NCBI RefSeq assembly: GCF_024494355.1
Contig: NZ_JAKNQY010000012.1
Location: forward strand, 62,001 to 126,000
Length of the DNA: 64,000 nucleotides
DNA from: Pseudomonas sp. Q11
GTDB taxonomy: Bacteria > Pseudomonadota > Gammaproteobacteria > Pseudomonadales > Pseudomonadaceae
Reading direction: 5' to 3'
A program made the translations under genes and the position numbers. The notes beneath the pieces are model-generated. The model saw only the letters and a list, made by a program, of their open reading frames with translations, was not told the DNA's origin and did no database searches. Below are positions 19,299 through 29,700 of the stretch, one piece after another (the stretch's first letter is position 1; the number at the start of each line of letters is the position of its first letter).

Positions 19299-19394
19299 CA
19301 TCGCGAGCAGGCTCGCTCCCACATTGGATCTGCTGCGAACTGGAATGTTGTATCCACCGCAGATCAACTGTGGGAGCGAGCCTGCTCGCGATTG
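19299..19394. repeat. REP pair (inverted)
   Basis: Inverted TCGCGAGCAGGCTCGCTCCCAC-type copies flank about 55 bases, between the convergent flgZ and MFS transporter genes. Confidence 0.9.
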
Positions 19395-19479
19395 GGAAGC
19401 GCCTCGGTCTACCTGTCCGGCGCAATCAGCCCGCGCTCCGATCCCCTCTCTCTGCCTCAGGCCTTTATCCCCGACCCAC

Positions 19480-20853
19480 TCAAGGTCTGGCCTGAGTGAA
19501 ATCGGGAGTCGGCGGCTCGTCGCTCGCCTCTTCGGCGGCAGCTTCCTCCATGACAGGTTCTTCGTCGGCCGGTTCTTCCGTCGGCACAGGATCGACATGC
19601 ATTTGTTCCTGCACCACTTGTTCGTCCACCCGAGGATCGAGGCACGCCACCAGAGGCGAACTGGACATGCTGTCCGGCATCGCCACGTGATGCAGCGGTG
19701 CGTCGTCGACCTGATGCAGGTTGGTCACCGCCTTCGGCCGGATCCTCCACACCAGCATCAGGGCGAAGAAGGCAAAAAAGGCATAGAGCATCTGGCTGCC
19801 GAACATCTTCATCAGCACCCCCGCCACCAGCGGCCCGATACTGGCGCCAATCCCATAGGTCACCAGTAGCATTGCGGTCAGGGATACCCTTCGATCAGCT
19901 TCGACGTGGTCGTTGGAAAACGCCACCGCCAACGGATACAGGCAGAACTGCACCAGCGAACAGAAGAACCCCGCGACGAACAGCACCTCCAGTGGCACCG
20001 TCGGCAGGATCGCCAAGGGCAGCGCACAGACCGTCAGCACCAGCGCAAAGCAGCGGATCAGCAGTGCCCGGTCATATCGATCGGACAGCCAGCCCAAGGG
20101 CCACTGAACCAGCAATCCGGCAAAGATGCAGCTACCCATGAACAGACCAACCTGCTCGGTCGACAGCCCCTGCTGAGAAGCGTACAGCGGCGCCAGGCCA
20201 TAGAACGAGCCGACAATCAGCCCCGAGCCCAGTACCGTACTCAATGACTGCGGCACTCGCTTGATGAAAAAGCGCGGTTCCATGGGCGCCGGATGCAGCG
20301 CGGCCGGGTGAATTCGTCGGGTCAGTGTCACCGGCACCAGACACAAGGCGAAGCACAGCGCCACCAGCATCAGCAGCTCAAGCCCCAGGGACGGGTGCAT
20401 GACCAGAATCAACTGGCCCAGCACCAGGCCCAGGTAGGAGGCGATCATGTAGCCACTGAATACCACGCCACGCTGCTTGGCCTCGGCCTGCTCGTTGAGC
20501 CAGCTCTCGATCACCATGTACTGACACATCATGCCCAGGCCGACAATCACCCGCAGCACGATCCAGGCTGGCAGCCAATCCACCAGGCCATGGCCCAGCA
20601 CCGCCGCACCGACAATCCCGGCACAGGCCGAATAAGCCCGGATGTGCCCAACGCGGGCAATCAGCCGGTGGCCGATCTTGCCGCCCAGCACCAGGCCGAA
20701 ATAGTTGGCGGCCATCAGCGCACCGACCCACAGGCTGTCGACATTGTCGGCGGCCAGACGCAGAGCCAGGTAGGTGCTCAGCAGGCCCGAGCCGATCAAC
20801 ATCATCAGCGAGGAGAAATACAGCGCTCGAAAAGGTTTCCAGATTTGGCGCAT
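19480..20853 (-). CDS. MFS transporter, YcaD-like, with an acidic C-terminal tail
   Basis: Inner-membrane major facilitator of 457 residues with twelve hydrophobic segments over residues 1-385; GKIGHRLIARVGHIRAY (loop 2-3) and WPLGWLSDRYDRALLIRC (loop 8-9) are the family's cytoplasmic motifs. It resembles the YcaD/UhpC-like group annotated as permeases of unknown substrate. The last 60 residues form an unusual tail rich in Glu and Pro (EEPADEEPVMEEAAAEEASDEPP), probably disordered and cytoplasmic. It stands alone between a REP pair and the glutamine-synthetase-like gene on the same strand. Confidence 0.8.
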   Translation of the reverse strand: MRQIWKPFRALYFSSLMMLIGSGLLSTYLALRLAADNVDSLWVGALMAANYFGLVLGGKIGHRLIARVGHIRAYSACAGIVGAAVLGHGLVDWLPAWIVLRVIVGLGMMCQYMVIESWLNEQAEAKQRGVVFSGYMIASYLGLVLGQLILVMHPSLGLELLMLVALCFALCLVPVTLTRRIHPAALHPAPMEPRFFIKRVPQSLSTVLGSGLIVGSFYGLAPLYASQQGLSTEQVGLFMGSCIFAGLLVQWPLGWLSDRYDRALLIRCFALVLTVCALPLAILPTVPLEVLFVAGFFCSLVQFCLYPLAVAFSNDHVEADRRVSLTAMLLVTYGIGASIGPLVAGVLMKMFGSQMLYAFFAFFALMLVWRIRPKAVTNLHQVDDAPLHHVAMPDSMSSSPLVACLDPRVDEQVVQEQMHVDPVPTEEPADEEPVMEEAAAEEASDEPPTPDFTQARP

Positions 20854-20921
20854 CGGCGTTCCGAGCGGCTCCTTGAGATGAGTACGGGCTATTTAGAAGA
20901 TAGCCCGAATGCGACGTTTGG

Positions 20922-22265
20922 TTATGCCTGGGCCGCTAGAACACGCCGCTCCCAGGGAGTAATTTCATCAAAGAAGCTGGTCAGCTCCATGGTCTTCGAA
21001 GCGATGTAGCCTTCGATGAACTCCGTGCCGAACAGTTCCTTCGCCAGATGACTACGCTTCAGACGTTCCAGGGCAGCATGCAAGGTACATGGCAGCGAAA
21101 GATTATCCGGCACCTGGAATTCGCCCTGGATCGCGGCGCTCGGCTCCAGGCGGTTTTCGATGCCATAAAGCCCCGCTGCAAGGCTCGCGGCAATCGCCAG
21201 GTACGGGTTGGCATCGGCACCCGGCAAGCGGTTCTCGACCCGACGGGCCGCCGGCGAACTGGCGGGAATCCGCAACCCGGCCGAACGATTGTCATGGGAC
21301 CAACAGGCATTGTTCGGTGACGCATAGGGATGACACAGGCGTTGGTAGGAATTCACGTTCGGCGCGAACAGCGCAGTGAAATCCGCCATGCCGGCCTGCT
21401 GCCCACCAATGAAATGCCGGAAGGCCGCCGTCGGCTCCCCCGCTTCGTCGCTGAACACATTGCGACCGCTGCCCAGCTCGACGATGCTCTGATGAATATG
21501 CATCGAACTGCCCGGCGTATGGGCCAGGGGCTTGGCCATGCAGACCACGGTCAGGCCGTGCTTGAGGGCGACTTCCTTGAGCAGGTGCTTGAACAGGAAC
21601 GTCTGGTCGGCCAGCAACAAAGGATCGCCGTGAAGCAGATTGATCTCGAACTGGCTCACGCCCATTTCATGCATGAAGGTATCGCGGGGCAAGCCCAGCG
21701 CCGCCATGCATGCATAAACCTCTTTGAAAAACGGTCGCAAGCCATTATTGGAACTGATGCTGAACGCCGAGTGACCGTCTTCACGGCGTCCGTCCAGGCC
21801 CATGGGCGGCTGGAACGGTTGGGTCGGGTCCGGGTTGGGCGCGAATACAAAAAATTCCAGCTCGGTCGCCACCACGGGTGCCAGGCCAAGGGCTGCATAA
21901 CGAGCAATAACGTGTTTGAGCTGACCGCGCGTGGAGAGCCGGGAGCTTTCACCGGTCAGCTCATCGGCGTCGCAAATCGCCAAGGCGCGCGGCTGTTCGC
22001 TCCAGGGCAGCCGGTGGATCTGTTTCAGATCGGCCACCAGCGCCAGGTCACCGTCGTCGCTGCCATAAAAACGCGACGGCGGATAACCGCCCATGATGCA
22101 TTGCAACAGCACACCCCGCGCCATCTGCAACCGCCGCCCCTCGAGGAAGCCCTCGGCGGTCATCACCTTGCCTCGTGGCACCCCATTCAAATCCGGGGTG
22201 ACACACTCAATCTCATCAATGCCCGTCAGTCGCTGCGCGAGTGAACACTGGCCATCGGTCGTCAT
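20922..22265 (-). CDS. Glutamine synthetase family, probable gamma-glutamylpolyamine synthetase
   Basis: ATP-dependent ligase of the glutamine synthetase fold, 447 residues. The catalytic domain shows ATELEFFVF (metal-binding Glu), FEINLLHGDPLLLADQTFLFKHLLKEVA, GSSMHIHQS, NSYQRLCHPYASPN and AGLRIPASSPAARRVENRLPGADANPYLAIAA. These fit the PuuA/PauA group that glutamylates putrescine or other polyamines, the first step of their catabolism, better than GlnA: the protein is shorter and lacks GlnA's adenylylation loop. The ATG at 22265 is used since upstream codons run through REP sequence. No other polyamine gene is beside it, so the substrate is uncertain. Confidence 0.82.
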   Translation of the reverse strand: MTTDGQCSLAQRLTGIDEIECVTPDLNGVPRGKVMTAEGFLEGRRLQMARGVLLQCIMGGYPPSRFYGSDDGDLALVADLKQIHRLPWSEQPRALAICDADELTGESSRLSTRGQLKHVIARYAALGLAPVVATELEFFVFAPNPDPTQPFQPPMGLDGRREDGHSAFSISSNNGLRPFFKEVYACMAALGLPRDTFMHEMGVSQFEINLLHGDPLLLADQTFLFKHLLKEVALKHGLTVVCMAKPLAHTPGSSMHIHQSIVELGSGRNVFSDEAGEPTAAFRHFIGGQQAGMADFTALFAPNVNSYQRLCHPYASPNNACWSHDNRSAGLRIPASSPAARRVENRLPGADANPYLAIAASLAAGLYGIENRLEPSAAIQGEFQVPDNLSLPCTLHAALERLKRSHLAKELFGTEFIEGYIASKTMELTSFFDEITPWERRVLAAQA

Positions 22266-22379
22266 GACGCAATCCTTGTTTATGTGCGAGCCGCGAACGG
22301 CGACCCGTACAAAATAGGCTTCGGGTGTTCGGAATATCAAGCGGCCCAAGACAATAAACAACAAGCCCTGGAATACTGG

Positions 22380-22468
22380 GTGGGAGCGAGCCTGCTCGCG
22401 ATGGCGTCGGGTCAGCCGATGCTGAGTTGACTGATACACCGCTATCGCGAGCAGGCTCGCTCCCACAG
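22380..22468. repeat. REP pair (inverted), last intact copy in the window
   Basis: Inverted TCGCGAGCAGGCTCGCTCCCAC-type copies lie between the two-component genes and the glutamine-synthetase-like gene. I see no complete REP beyond this point. Confidence 0.9.
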
Positions 22469-22506
22469 GGGTTTTGTGTTGGTAGGGCAATTGGTGCCGG
22501 GCAGGT

Positions 22507-23199
22507 TCAGGGCAGATAAATCCGGAATACGCCCCCGCCCAACGCCCCGCCATTGGCAATCTCGGTCCGCCCGCTCACGCCGCCACGTTGATGCAACCCG
22601 GCGATCCGCGCAGCGAAATACAAGCCCAGCCCGGTGCTGCCGCTGCTGTGATTGATGCCCTGCACATACTCGGCCTGACGCTCGATCATCTCGGCCGGAT
22701 AGCCTTCGCCGTCGTCATTGATAGTCAGCACCAGTTGCCCGGCCTCGTCGCTCGCACTGATCAGCAACGCCTGGCGCGCGTGGCGGATGGCATTGTTGAT
22801 GCTGTTATCAAGCACCGACGCAATCAGCTCTCGATCGAAAAACCCCAGGGGGCTCAGCGGGTCGACATCGTAGGTGACCATGAGCCCGCGACTGCGGAAC
22901 ACGTCTTGATGACCGGCCAGTTGCGCCTCGATAAAGTCATCCAGCTCGTGATAGGCCGGATGCAGCGGCAACTGGTTGACCCCCAGCTTGTACAACCCCA
23001 GCAACTGCACCAGCAGGCCATTGAGGTGGGCGAACTCGAACTCCATGACGCCCTGCTCCGACGTCTGCCGCTCGGGGTCGGGCAAACGCTCAAGCCACTG
23101 GGTATGAGCCTGCATGAGCAAGGCCAGGGAGTTTTTCATGTCGTGCACGGTAGACGCGATCACCGTGGAAAAATCGAGAGCCTGTTCGCTGTCATTCAT
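22507..23199 (-). CDS. Soluble sensor histidine kinase
   Basis: Histidine kinase of 230 residues without membrane segments or an obvious sensor domain. The phospho-acceptor region STVHDMKNSLALLMQ has His19 in an HDxKN H-box. The ATPase part has DNSINNAIRHARQ (N-box), INDDGEGYP (G1) and GSTGLGLYFAARIAGLH (G2). The start is the ATG at 23199, which overlaps the 3' end of the receiver-TPR gene by 8 bases. It is probably the cognate kinase of that regulator; with no sensor domain it must receive its input from another protein. Confidence 0.83.
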   Translation of the reverse strand: MNDSEQALDFSTVIASTVHDMKNSLALLMQAHTQWLERLPDPERQTSEQGVMEFEFAHLNGLLVQLLGLYKLGVNQLPLHPAYHELDDFIEAQLAGHQDVFRSRGLMVTYDVDPLSPLGFFDRELIASVLDNSINNAIRHARQALLISASDEAGQLVLTINDDGEGYPAEMIERQAEYVQGINHSSGSTGLGLYFAARIAGLHQRGGVSGRTEIANGGALGGGVFRIYLP

Positions 23200-24799
23200 C
23201 GCCAAATGCCTTGCTTCGCAGTTTCTGATAACGCGTAAAACGCGCATCGGTGTCGGGCATCATGCCCACCAGTTTCAGGCAGGCGCGACACTCCTGCAGC
23301 AACTCCGACTCCACGCTGGTATCGGTGCCATGCAACAGTGACTGCGCCATGTTCAAAGCAATGCTGATGTTCTTCGGTTGCATCTTCAGGGCTCGACGGA
23401 ACAGCTCTCGCGCCTCGGGCAACGCGCCGGTCTTGTAGACGCGCACACCTTCACGGTTCAGCTCGGCGGCGGCATTGCCTTGATTGAGAATGTTCGGATC
23501 GTCGGTCAGCTTGGCGATGCCTTGCATCACCGTCGGATCATCACCATAGATTTCCGCGCAGTTCTTGAGCATCGACTCGCCGGCACTGGTCTGGCCAAGC
23601 ATTTGTAGTTGCTTGGCCACCAGCAACGCGGCTTCGGCGCTCATGAACTGCTCCATGCCGTCGAGGCGCTGCAAGGCCTGCTCGGTGAGCTTTTCGGCGG
23701 TTTCGGCATCGTTGAGCAGCAGGCTCGTGGCCTTCATCAATCGCGCACGCACCTGCAACCCGGGATCGTTGATATTTTCCTTGGCCACGGCGCTGAGGGT
23801 GGTGTTGATTTCCAGCCGGGTGCGGGTATCCAGGCCTTTTTCGCTGCCTTTGCTGATCAGCGCATGGGCCAGGCCGAGGTTGCTTTCCGGGTCCTTGAAG
23901 CGCGACTGCGCGCCCTGCCCCACCGCCTGGCGATAGGCCTTGGACGCGGTCTCGAAATCTTCGTTGGTCATCGCCAGCTTGCCCAGCAGCGACTGTCGAC
24001 GCACCGCCAGGGGCGACAGACGAACCGCCTCTTCCAGCACGTGTTGCGCCTGCTTCGTATCGCCTTCGGCCACCAGCACTTCAGCCATGCCGTCATACAA
24101 CGCCGGCATCATCGGGAAGACTTTCAAGGCCTTCTCATACACGTCCTTGGCCTGGCCGACCTGGCCGCGCTTGAACAACAACTTCCCCAGCCCCGCATAG
24201 GCCCACGGCAAAGGACGGTCAGCCAGGATGGTGTTGTACAGACGCTCAAGGGCTTCGTTCTGATTCAGCTCCCGCAGCGCATCGGCCCGATAACGCAGAC
24301 ACAACGGCCCGTAGCGCGGATCCTGCTTGCACAGGGCGATACAGGCATTGAGCACTTCCATCGGCTTGCCGCGATCCAGGGCTTGCAGGATCGGTTTGAG
24401 CAGGGTCTTGCGCTGCTCCAGCCGTTCCAGCCGCTGAGCCAGCCCCGAGCGATTGAACGGCTTGGTCAGGTACGCATCAGGCTCATGCTCCAGGGCACTG
24501 AGCACCATCGCCTGACTGCTTTCAGCCGTCACCATGAGAAACACACTTTCATGGCTGATCAGCTTCTCGACCATCAGGTCTTCCAGCACCTGCTGACCGT
24601 TCTTGCGGCCGTCGCCCAGGTGATAATCCTGCAAGATGAAGTCATAGCGCTTCTGCGAGCACATGCGCAGCGCCACTTCACCGGTGTCAGCGGTGTCCAC
24701 GTCCTTGACGCCCAGCTCACGCAACATGGACCGGACGGAACTGCGGAAATCCGAGAAATCATCGACGATCAGAAAACTTTTTTGGTGGTACGCCAGCAT
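23192..24799 (-). CDS. Response regulator with receiver and TPR domains
   Basis: 535-residue protein with an N-terminal receiver (5-130; acidic DD at 13-14, phospho-acceptor Asp58 in ILQDYHLGDG, conserved Lys in AYLTKPFN) and a long C-terminal array of tetratricopeptide-like helices (about 150-520), including YAGLGKLLFKRGQVGQAKDVYEKALKVFP and NREGVRVYKTGALPEARELFRRALKMQP. There is no DNA-binding or enzymatic output domain, so signalling is likely through protein contacts. Co-translated with the downstream soluble kinase. I recognise the architecture but not a named function. Confidence 0.83.
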   Translation of the reverse strand: MLAYHQKSFLIVDDFSDFRSSVRSMLRELGVKDVDTADTGEVALRMCSQKRYDFILQDYHLGDGRKNGQQVLEDLMVEKLISHESVFLMVTAESSQAMVLSALEHEPDAYLTKPFNRSGLAQRLERLEQRKTLLKPILQALDRGKPMEVLNACIALCKQDPRYGPLCLRYRADALRELNQNEALERLYNTILADRPLPWAYAGLGKLLFKRGQVGQAKDVYEKALKVFPMMPALYDGMAEVLVAEGDTKQAQHVLEEAVRLSPLAVRRQSLLGKLAMTNEDFETASKAYRQAVGQGAQSRFKDPESNLGLAHALISKGSEKGLDTRTRLEINTTLSAVAKENINDPGLQVRARLMKATSLLLNDAETAEKLTEQALQRLDGMEQFMSAEAALLVAKQLQMLGQTSAGESMLKNCAEIYGDDPTVMQGIAKLTDDPNILNQGNAAAELNREGVRVYKTGALPEARELFRRALKMQPKNISIALNMAQSLLHGTDTSVESELLQECRACLKLVGMMPDTDARFTRYQKLRSKAFGDE

Positions 24800-25280
24800 C
24801 GAGGATGTCCAGGCAAGTAAAAAGATGCACCCAATGGCAAAACAACGAACGCCGTGTCACCACCCGGTGTGGCGCATAGCGCGAGCCATTTCTGCGCGCC
24901 GAAACGCCGGAGAAAACGGGCTCATCAGGGTATCGGCAGGAAAGGGCGTTCCGTTAAGGGGATTGTGTGGAGAGGTTCCGGGACATATGGGCTACCTGCC
25001 GGGCAGAACTGTTTGGACCGGGAACAGGGTTAGCCTGTGGCGAGGGGGTTTTCATTCATGTCCGCCCAATCATGATCTGGCTAAAAACATGCTGTTCGAG
25101 ACGATCTGCACCAAACACTGCACGTTCGGAGCACATCAACTTCCACTAAAAGGTAACAATTTCTACACCCCCAACGCGCTAAATTGTTGGATTTCAGAAC
25201 GACATGCGGGCAGCCAGCAACAGCAACTCCAGGCTGACGTCATGCCCAATCCGTTACCCGCTATTTGGAATATCAATCTC
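24800..25280. other. Intergenic region at the core/accessory boundary
   Basis: 480 bases without a credible gene. A solitary fragment GTGGCGAGGGGG near 25038 resembles half of the REP subtype seen at 3865 and 7305. Composition becomes AT-rich from about 25060. A degenerate copy of the island promoter element may lie at 25120-25160. Confidence 0.5.
25120..25160 (+). promoter_or_regulatory. Degenerate copy of the shared island promoter element (weak)
   Basis: GCACGTTCGGAGCA, 19 bases, GTAACAAT. The first seven bases match the box perfectly but the GAAA half is lost, and the -10-like part keeps only G, A and T. It precedes the DUF417 gene whose paralogue at 54729 has an excellent site. Confidence 0.25.
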
Positions 25281-25796
25281 ATGAAAACTCTGACTGCTGC
25301 AAATCACAAAGTGGACGGCGAGGCTCAGAAACATTCACTAGGTGCTACTACAATGAACCTAGGCATTTTTGGCATTTATTTCGCCCTGGCGGTGATCTAT
25401 TTCTGGTTCGGAGGTATGAAATTTACCCACTATGAAGCGCAAGGTTTAGTTCCATTGGTGGGCAACAGCCCGCTGCTAGGTTGGGTGTACAAGATTTTCA
25501 GTATCGACACGTTCTCCAGTTTGCTGGGTATTCTGGAGGTGTCCATTGGCGCACTGATACTGGGCCGCTTCTTGTCTCCGAAACTCTCCGTCCTGGGGGG
25601 AGCTCTATCTGCCGGTTTGTTTGTGACGACCGTAAGCTTTATGTTGTCAACTCCGGGCGTGTTCGAACCCGGACTTGGTTTTCCGGCCATCACCATTGCG
25701 CCAGGTCAATTTCTGCTCAAAGACATTGGATTGTTAGCAGCCTCGATTTTCGTGGCAGGGCATTCGCTAGTTGAGCTTGAACGCCGCTCCAAATAA
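25281..25796 (+). CDS. DUF417 (YkgB/RclC-like) membrane protein, copy 1
   Basis: 171-residue inner-membrane protein with four hydrophobic segments. It carries the family signature ALAVIYFWFGGMKFTHYEAQGLVPLVGNSPLLGW, LEVSIGALILGRFLSPKLSVLGG, PGLGFPAIT and PGQFLLKDIGLL. The family includes E. coli RclC (YkgB), encoded with the reactive-chlorine regulator RclR; its biochemical role is not established. The start at 25281 is chosen to match the paralogue; an ATG at 25242 is possible. It is convergent with an RclR-like AraC gene. The paralogue at 54729-55250 is very similar from the ALAVIY motif onward. Confidence 0.8.
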   Translation: MKTLTAANHKVDGEAQKHSLGATTMNLGIFGIYFALAVIYFWFGGMKFTHYEAQGLVPLVGNSPLLGWVYKIFSIDTFSSLLGILEVSIGALILGRFLSPKLSVLGGALSAGLFVTTVSFMLSTPGVFEPGLGFPAITIAPGQFLLKDIGLLAASIFVAGHSLVELERRSK

Positions 25797-25811
25797 TTGA
25801 TGCCCCCTTCA

Positions 25812-25842
25812 ATGGCCTGAGTGCGAGTCGTACTCAGGCCAT
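25812..25842. terminator. Hairpin between convergent genes
   Basis: A perfect 11-bp stem, ATGGCCTGAGT/ACTCAGGCCAT, with a 9-base loop lies between the DUF417 gene and araC copy A. There is no T-run on either strand, so termination is likely but not certain. Confidence 0.5.
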
Positions 25843-25886
25843 GGTTCGTGAGAGGCTCATAGACCGCTATCTCTCAGAAAAAATCT

Positions 25887-26726
25887 TCAACCATGTTCAT
25901 CATGTACCGTCAGCGCTTTAGTCCATTCACGGGGACTGACTCCTGTTTTTCTGCGAAATGCACGTGCCAGAGCCGATGGGCTGTCATAACCCACATCAGC
26001 CGCGATCAAATTAATAGCCCGACCTTCTCGTAATAGCTTCTGAGCCAGGCTGACACGCCAGCTCAACAAATACTCTGCCGGTGTTTGTCCTATGATGGTT
26101 CGGAAATGCGCCGCATACGCGGAACGCGACATGTTAGATTTGTCCGCCATCTCCGCGATTGACCAAGGGTGGTGGGGAGCGTCATGGACGCTCACCAGCG
26201 AGTGTGCAAGCCGCGGGTCCGCTAACCCTGCCATCACACCTGTTTGCAATTGATTCTGATCCAGCAGATGCCGGAACAACAATATAACCAGCAACTCGAA
26301 CAGCCGATTGATGACGGCTTCCTTACCACAATGTCCCTCAGCCGCCTCCTCGAACATCCACGTCAGTGTCGTGGCCAACAATGGTAATTCGTCCAAAGGC
26401 AAAACCAGCATGTCCGGCAGAGAGGCTGACAGTGGGTTGTCGATGCCGCCTTCAAACTCCATCGAAGCGCAGAGAAGCTGAGCGCCGTCGAATTCCTGGG
26501 CGAACAAAAGGTACTGACACGGTCGTGGCAGGAATATCAAACTGGGTTTGGTAAGTATCGTATTGCGTTTCTCAACGCCTTGCACCGTCACTGTACCTGC
26601 CCGCAACAGGTGGATATGACCACGCTGATCAGCTCCACTGTAAGTCTGTGCCCCACACAGCCTGTCGTTGTAAAAAAGGTTCGCACGAACGCCAAATCGA
26701 GACAGCAACGTAGATAGACGATCCAT
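25887..26726 (-). CDS. AraC-family regulator, RclR-like (copy A)
   Basis: 279-residue transcription factor: an N-terminal cupin domain of the AraC-binding type (1-165) and a C-terminal pair of helix-turn-helix motifs (SIAEMADKSNMSRSAYAAHFRTIIGQTPAEYLLSWRVSLAQKLL and INLIAADVGYDSPSALARAFRRKTGVSPREW). It begins MDRLSTLL like E. coli RclR and has Cys24 and Cys86 near where RclR carries the redox pair C21/C89. It faces the RclC-like gene, which supports a role in reactive-chlorine or related stress. It lies 70 bases after cusA on the same strand, so control of metal efflux is another possibility. Confidence 0.75.
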   Translation of the reverse strand: MDRLSTLLSRFGVRANLFYNDRLCGAQTYSGADQRGHIHLLRAGTVTVQGVEKRNTILTKPSLIFLPRPCQYLLFAQEFDGAQLLCASMEFEGGIDNPLSASLPDMLVLPLDELPLLATTLTWMFEEAAEGHCGKEAVINRLFELLVILLFRHLLDQNQLQTGVMAGLADPRLAHSLVSVHDAPHHPWSIAEMADKSNMSRSAYAAHFRTIIGQTPAEYLLSWRVSLAQKLLREGRAINLIAADVGYDSPSALARAFRRKTGVSPREWTKALTVHDEHG

Positions 26727-26796
26727 AAATCAATTCCTCAACCGATGAAATCCTGCTTCCATTGTTACCACTGCAATCAGCGTCAATTTCATACGA

Positions 26797-29700
26797 TTAT
26801 CCTTCATGGGTGACGGGTGCAGCGGGTAGATGACGGCGCCGCATCAAGCGATAAGCCGCCGGAATTACAAAGAGGGAAAGCAAGGGAGCTGTGACCATTC
26901 CGCCGACCATCGGCGCTGCAATTCGGCTCATCACTTCACTGCCGGTACCACTACCCAGCAGAATGGGTAACAGACCAGCAATGATGACTGCCACCGTCAT
27001 TGCCTTGGGACGAACACGCTGTACGGCGCCCTCTCGAATCGCAGCAACCAGTCCGCGTTCAGAGCCATCACCGGCACTTTGACTTTCAGCCCAGGCGTTC
27101 TTCAGATACAGCAGCATGATCACGCCAAACTCAGCGGACACACCGGCCAAGGCAATAAAACCCACCCCGGTCGCCACTGACAGATTGAAACCCAAGAGAT
27201 AAAGGAACCATGCCCCTCCCGATAGAGCGAAAGGCAAGGTGGCCATGATCAACAGCGCCTCATCGAAGCGCGTGAAGGTGAGGTAAAGCAGTACGAAGAT
27301 GATCAACAGCGTGGCAGGCACAACCAGCTTGAGGCGCGCATTAGCGCGCTCCAGAAACTCGAACTGTCCCGAGTAAGCCAGACTCATGCCTGGCTGCAAC
27401 TTGACCTGCTCGTTCACCGTTTGTCGAAGATCAGCCACAACAGAGGCTATGTCCCGTCCACGTACGTCGATGTACACCCAGCCCGAAGGGCGTGCATTTT
27501 CGCTCTTGAGCATGGGCGGGCCGTCGTTAACCTTGACCTTCGCTACCATGCCAAGGGTGATCTGAGCGCCCATTGGAGTATTGATCGGCAATTGCTCCAA
27601 GGCACCGGGTGAGTCACGCCACTCACGTGGATAACGAACGCTGATTGGAAAGCGAGCGAGACCCTCAATGACTTCTCCCACGTTTTCACCGCCAATAGCG
27701 CCCGCCACAATGGCCTGCACATCAGCGATATTCATTCCGTAGCGAGCCGCGGCCGTACGGTCGATATCCACGTCGATATAGCGGCCACCGGTCAGCCGCT
27801 CGGCCAAGGCCGAACTGACACCAGGCACGCCCTTTGCCACTTTCTCGATAGCCTGTGTGACCGCATCAATATCCATCAGATGGGTGCCGGCAACTTTCAC
27901 TCCGATCGGGCTCTTGATACCAGTGGCCAACATGTCGATACGGTTGCGAATTGGCGGAATCCAGAGGTTGGTCAAACCCGGAACGCGTACGACCCGATCA
28001 AGCTCTTCCACGAGTTTTTCCTGAGTCATGCCTGGGCGCCACTGATCATGCGGTTTGAACTCAATGGTGGTTTCAAACATCTCCAAGGGTGCCGGGTCCG
28101 TAGCAGTTTCAGCTCGACCAGCTTTACCGAAGACGTGTTCAACCTCAGGTACTGTCTTGATCAGCCGGTCAGTCTGCTGCAAAAGCTGTGAGGCTTTCTG
28201 TACGGACAGCCCTGGTAGCGCCGATGGCATATAGAGCAAATCGCCCTCGTCCAGAGGTGGAAGAAACTCACCCCCGAGACGGGAGATGGGCCACAACACA
28301 CTCAAGAAAACGAGCGTCGCAGCCAGTATTGTGGCTTTCGGCCAACGCAGTACCGCGTCCAAGGCTGGTTCATAGATAAGGATCAGCCAGCGGTTTAAGG
28401 GGTTACGCTTTTCATCAGGGATTCGCCCGCGAATCCAATAGCCCATCAGTATCGGTACCAAGGTCACAGACAACCCTGCCGCTGCAGCCATGGCATAGGT
28501 TTTAGTGAACGCTAACGGACCGAACAGGCGACCCTCTTGTGCCTCGAGCGTGAACACCGGAATGAAGGACAGGGTGATGATCAACAAGCAGAAGAACAAC
28601 GCGGGGCCGACCTCAGCCGCGGCGTCAGTCATCACACGCCAGTGCTCCTCGCCTTTGAGTTCCTGCCCAGGATGGGCCACGTACCAAGCCTCGATTTTTT
28701 TATGGGCATTCTCGATCATCACCACCGCGGCATCGACCATAGCGCCGATGGCGATGGCAATCCCGCCCAAGGACATGATGTTAGCGTTAATCCCTTGGTA
28801 GCGCATGACGATGAAAGCTATCAGCACACCCACCGGCAACGAGATGATCGCCACCAACGATGAACGCAGGTGCCAGAGGAAGATCCCACAGACCAGCGCA
28901 ACCACGAGGAATTCTTCAAGCAACTTGCGGCTGAGATTTTCCACCGCTCGATCAATCAGTTTGCTGCGGTCGTAAGTGGTGACGATTTCCACGCCCTTCG
29001 GCAGACTGCTTTTCAGCTCTTCGAGCTTGGCTTTGACCGCCGCAATGGTCTCGCGAGCATTCTTGCCGCTGCGCAAAATCACCACACCGCCAACCACCTC
29101 GCCTTCGCCGTCAAGCTCGGAGATGCCGCGACGCATTTCCGGGCCCAACTGGATCGTGGCCACCTCACCCAGGGTGACGGGCACATTACCCATACCCAGC
29201 TTGAGCGGAATGGCTCGAAAATCATTGAGTGTCTTCAAGTAACCGGATGCGCGCACGATGAATTCCGTCTCCGCCAACTCGAGTACGGCTCCGCCGGCCT
29301 CCTGGTTCGCCTTACCGATTGCGTCGGTCACTTCTACTTGTGTGATGCCCAAGCTGGTCATCTTCAGCGGATCGAGCTGAACCTGATACTGCTTGACCAT
29401 GCCCCCCACGGTGGCCACTTCCGCGACGTTGGGTAAGGTCTTGAGTTCGAATTTGAGGAACCAGTCCTGCAAGGCACGCAACTGCGACAGGTCATGCCCA
29501 CCACTACGATCGACCAATGCGTATTGGAAAATCCAACCCACCCCGGTCGCATCAGGTCCAAGCGCCGGTTTGGCGCTGGCGGGCAAGCGGCTTTGTATTT
29601 GACTCAGGTATTCCAAGACCCGCGAGCGAGCCCAATACAGGTCAGTGCCATCTTCGAACAGCACATACACAAAACTGTCGCCGAAGAAGGAATAACCACG

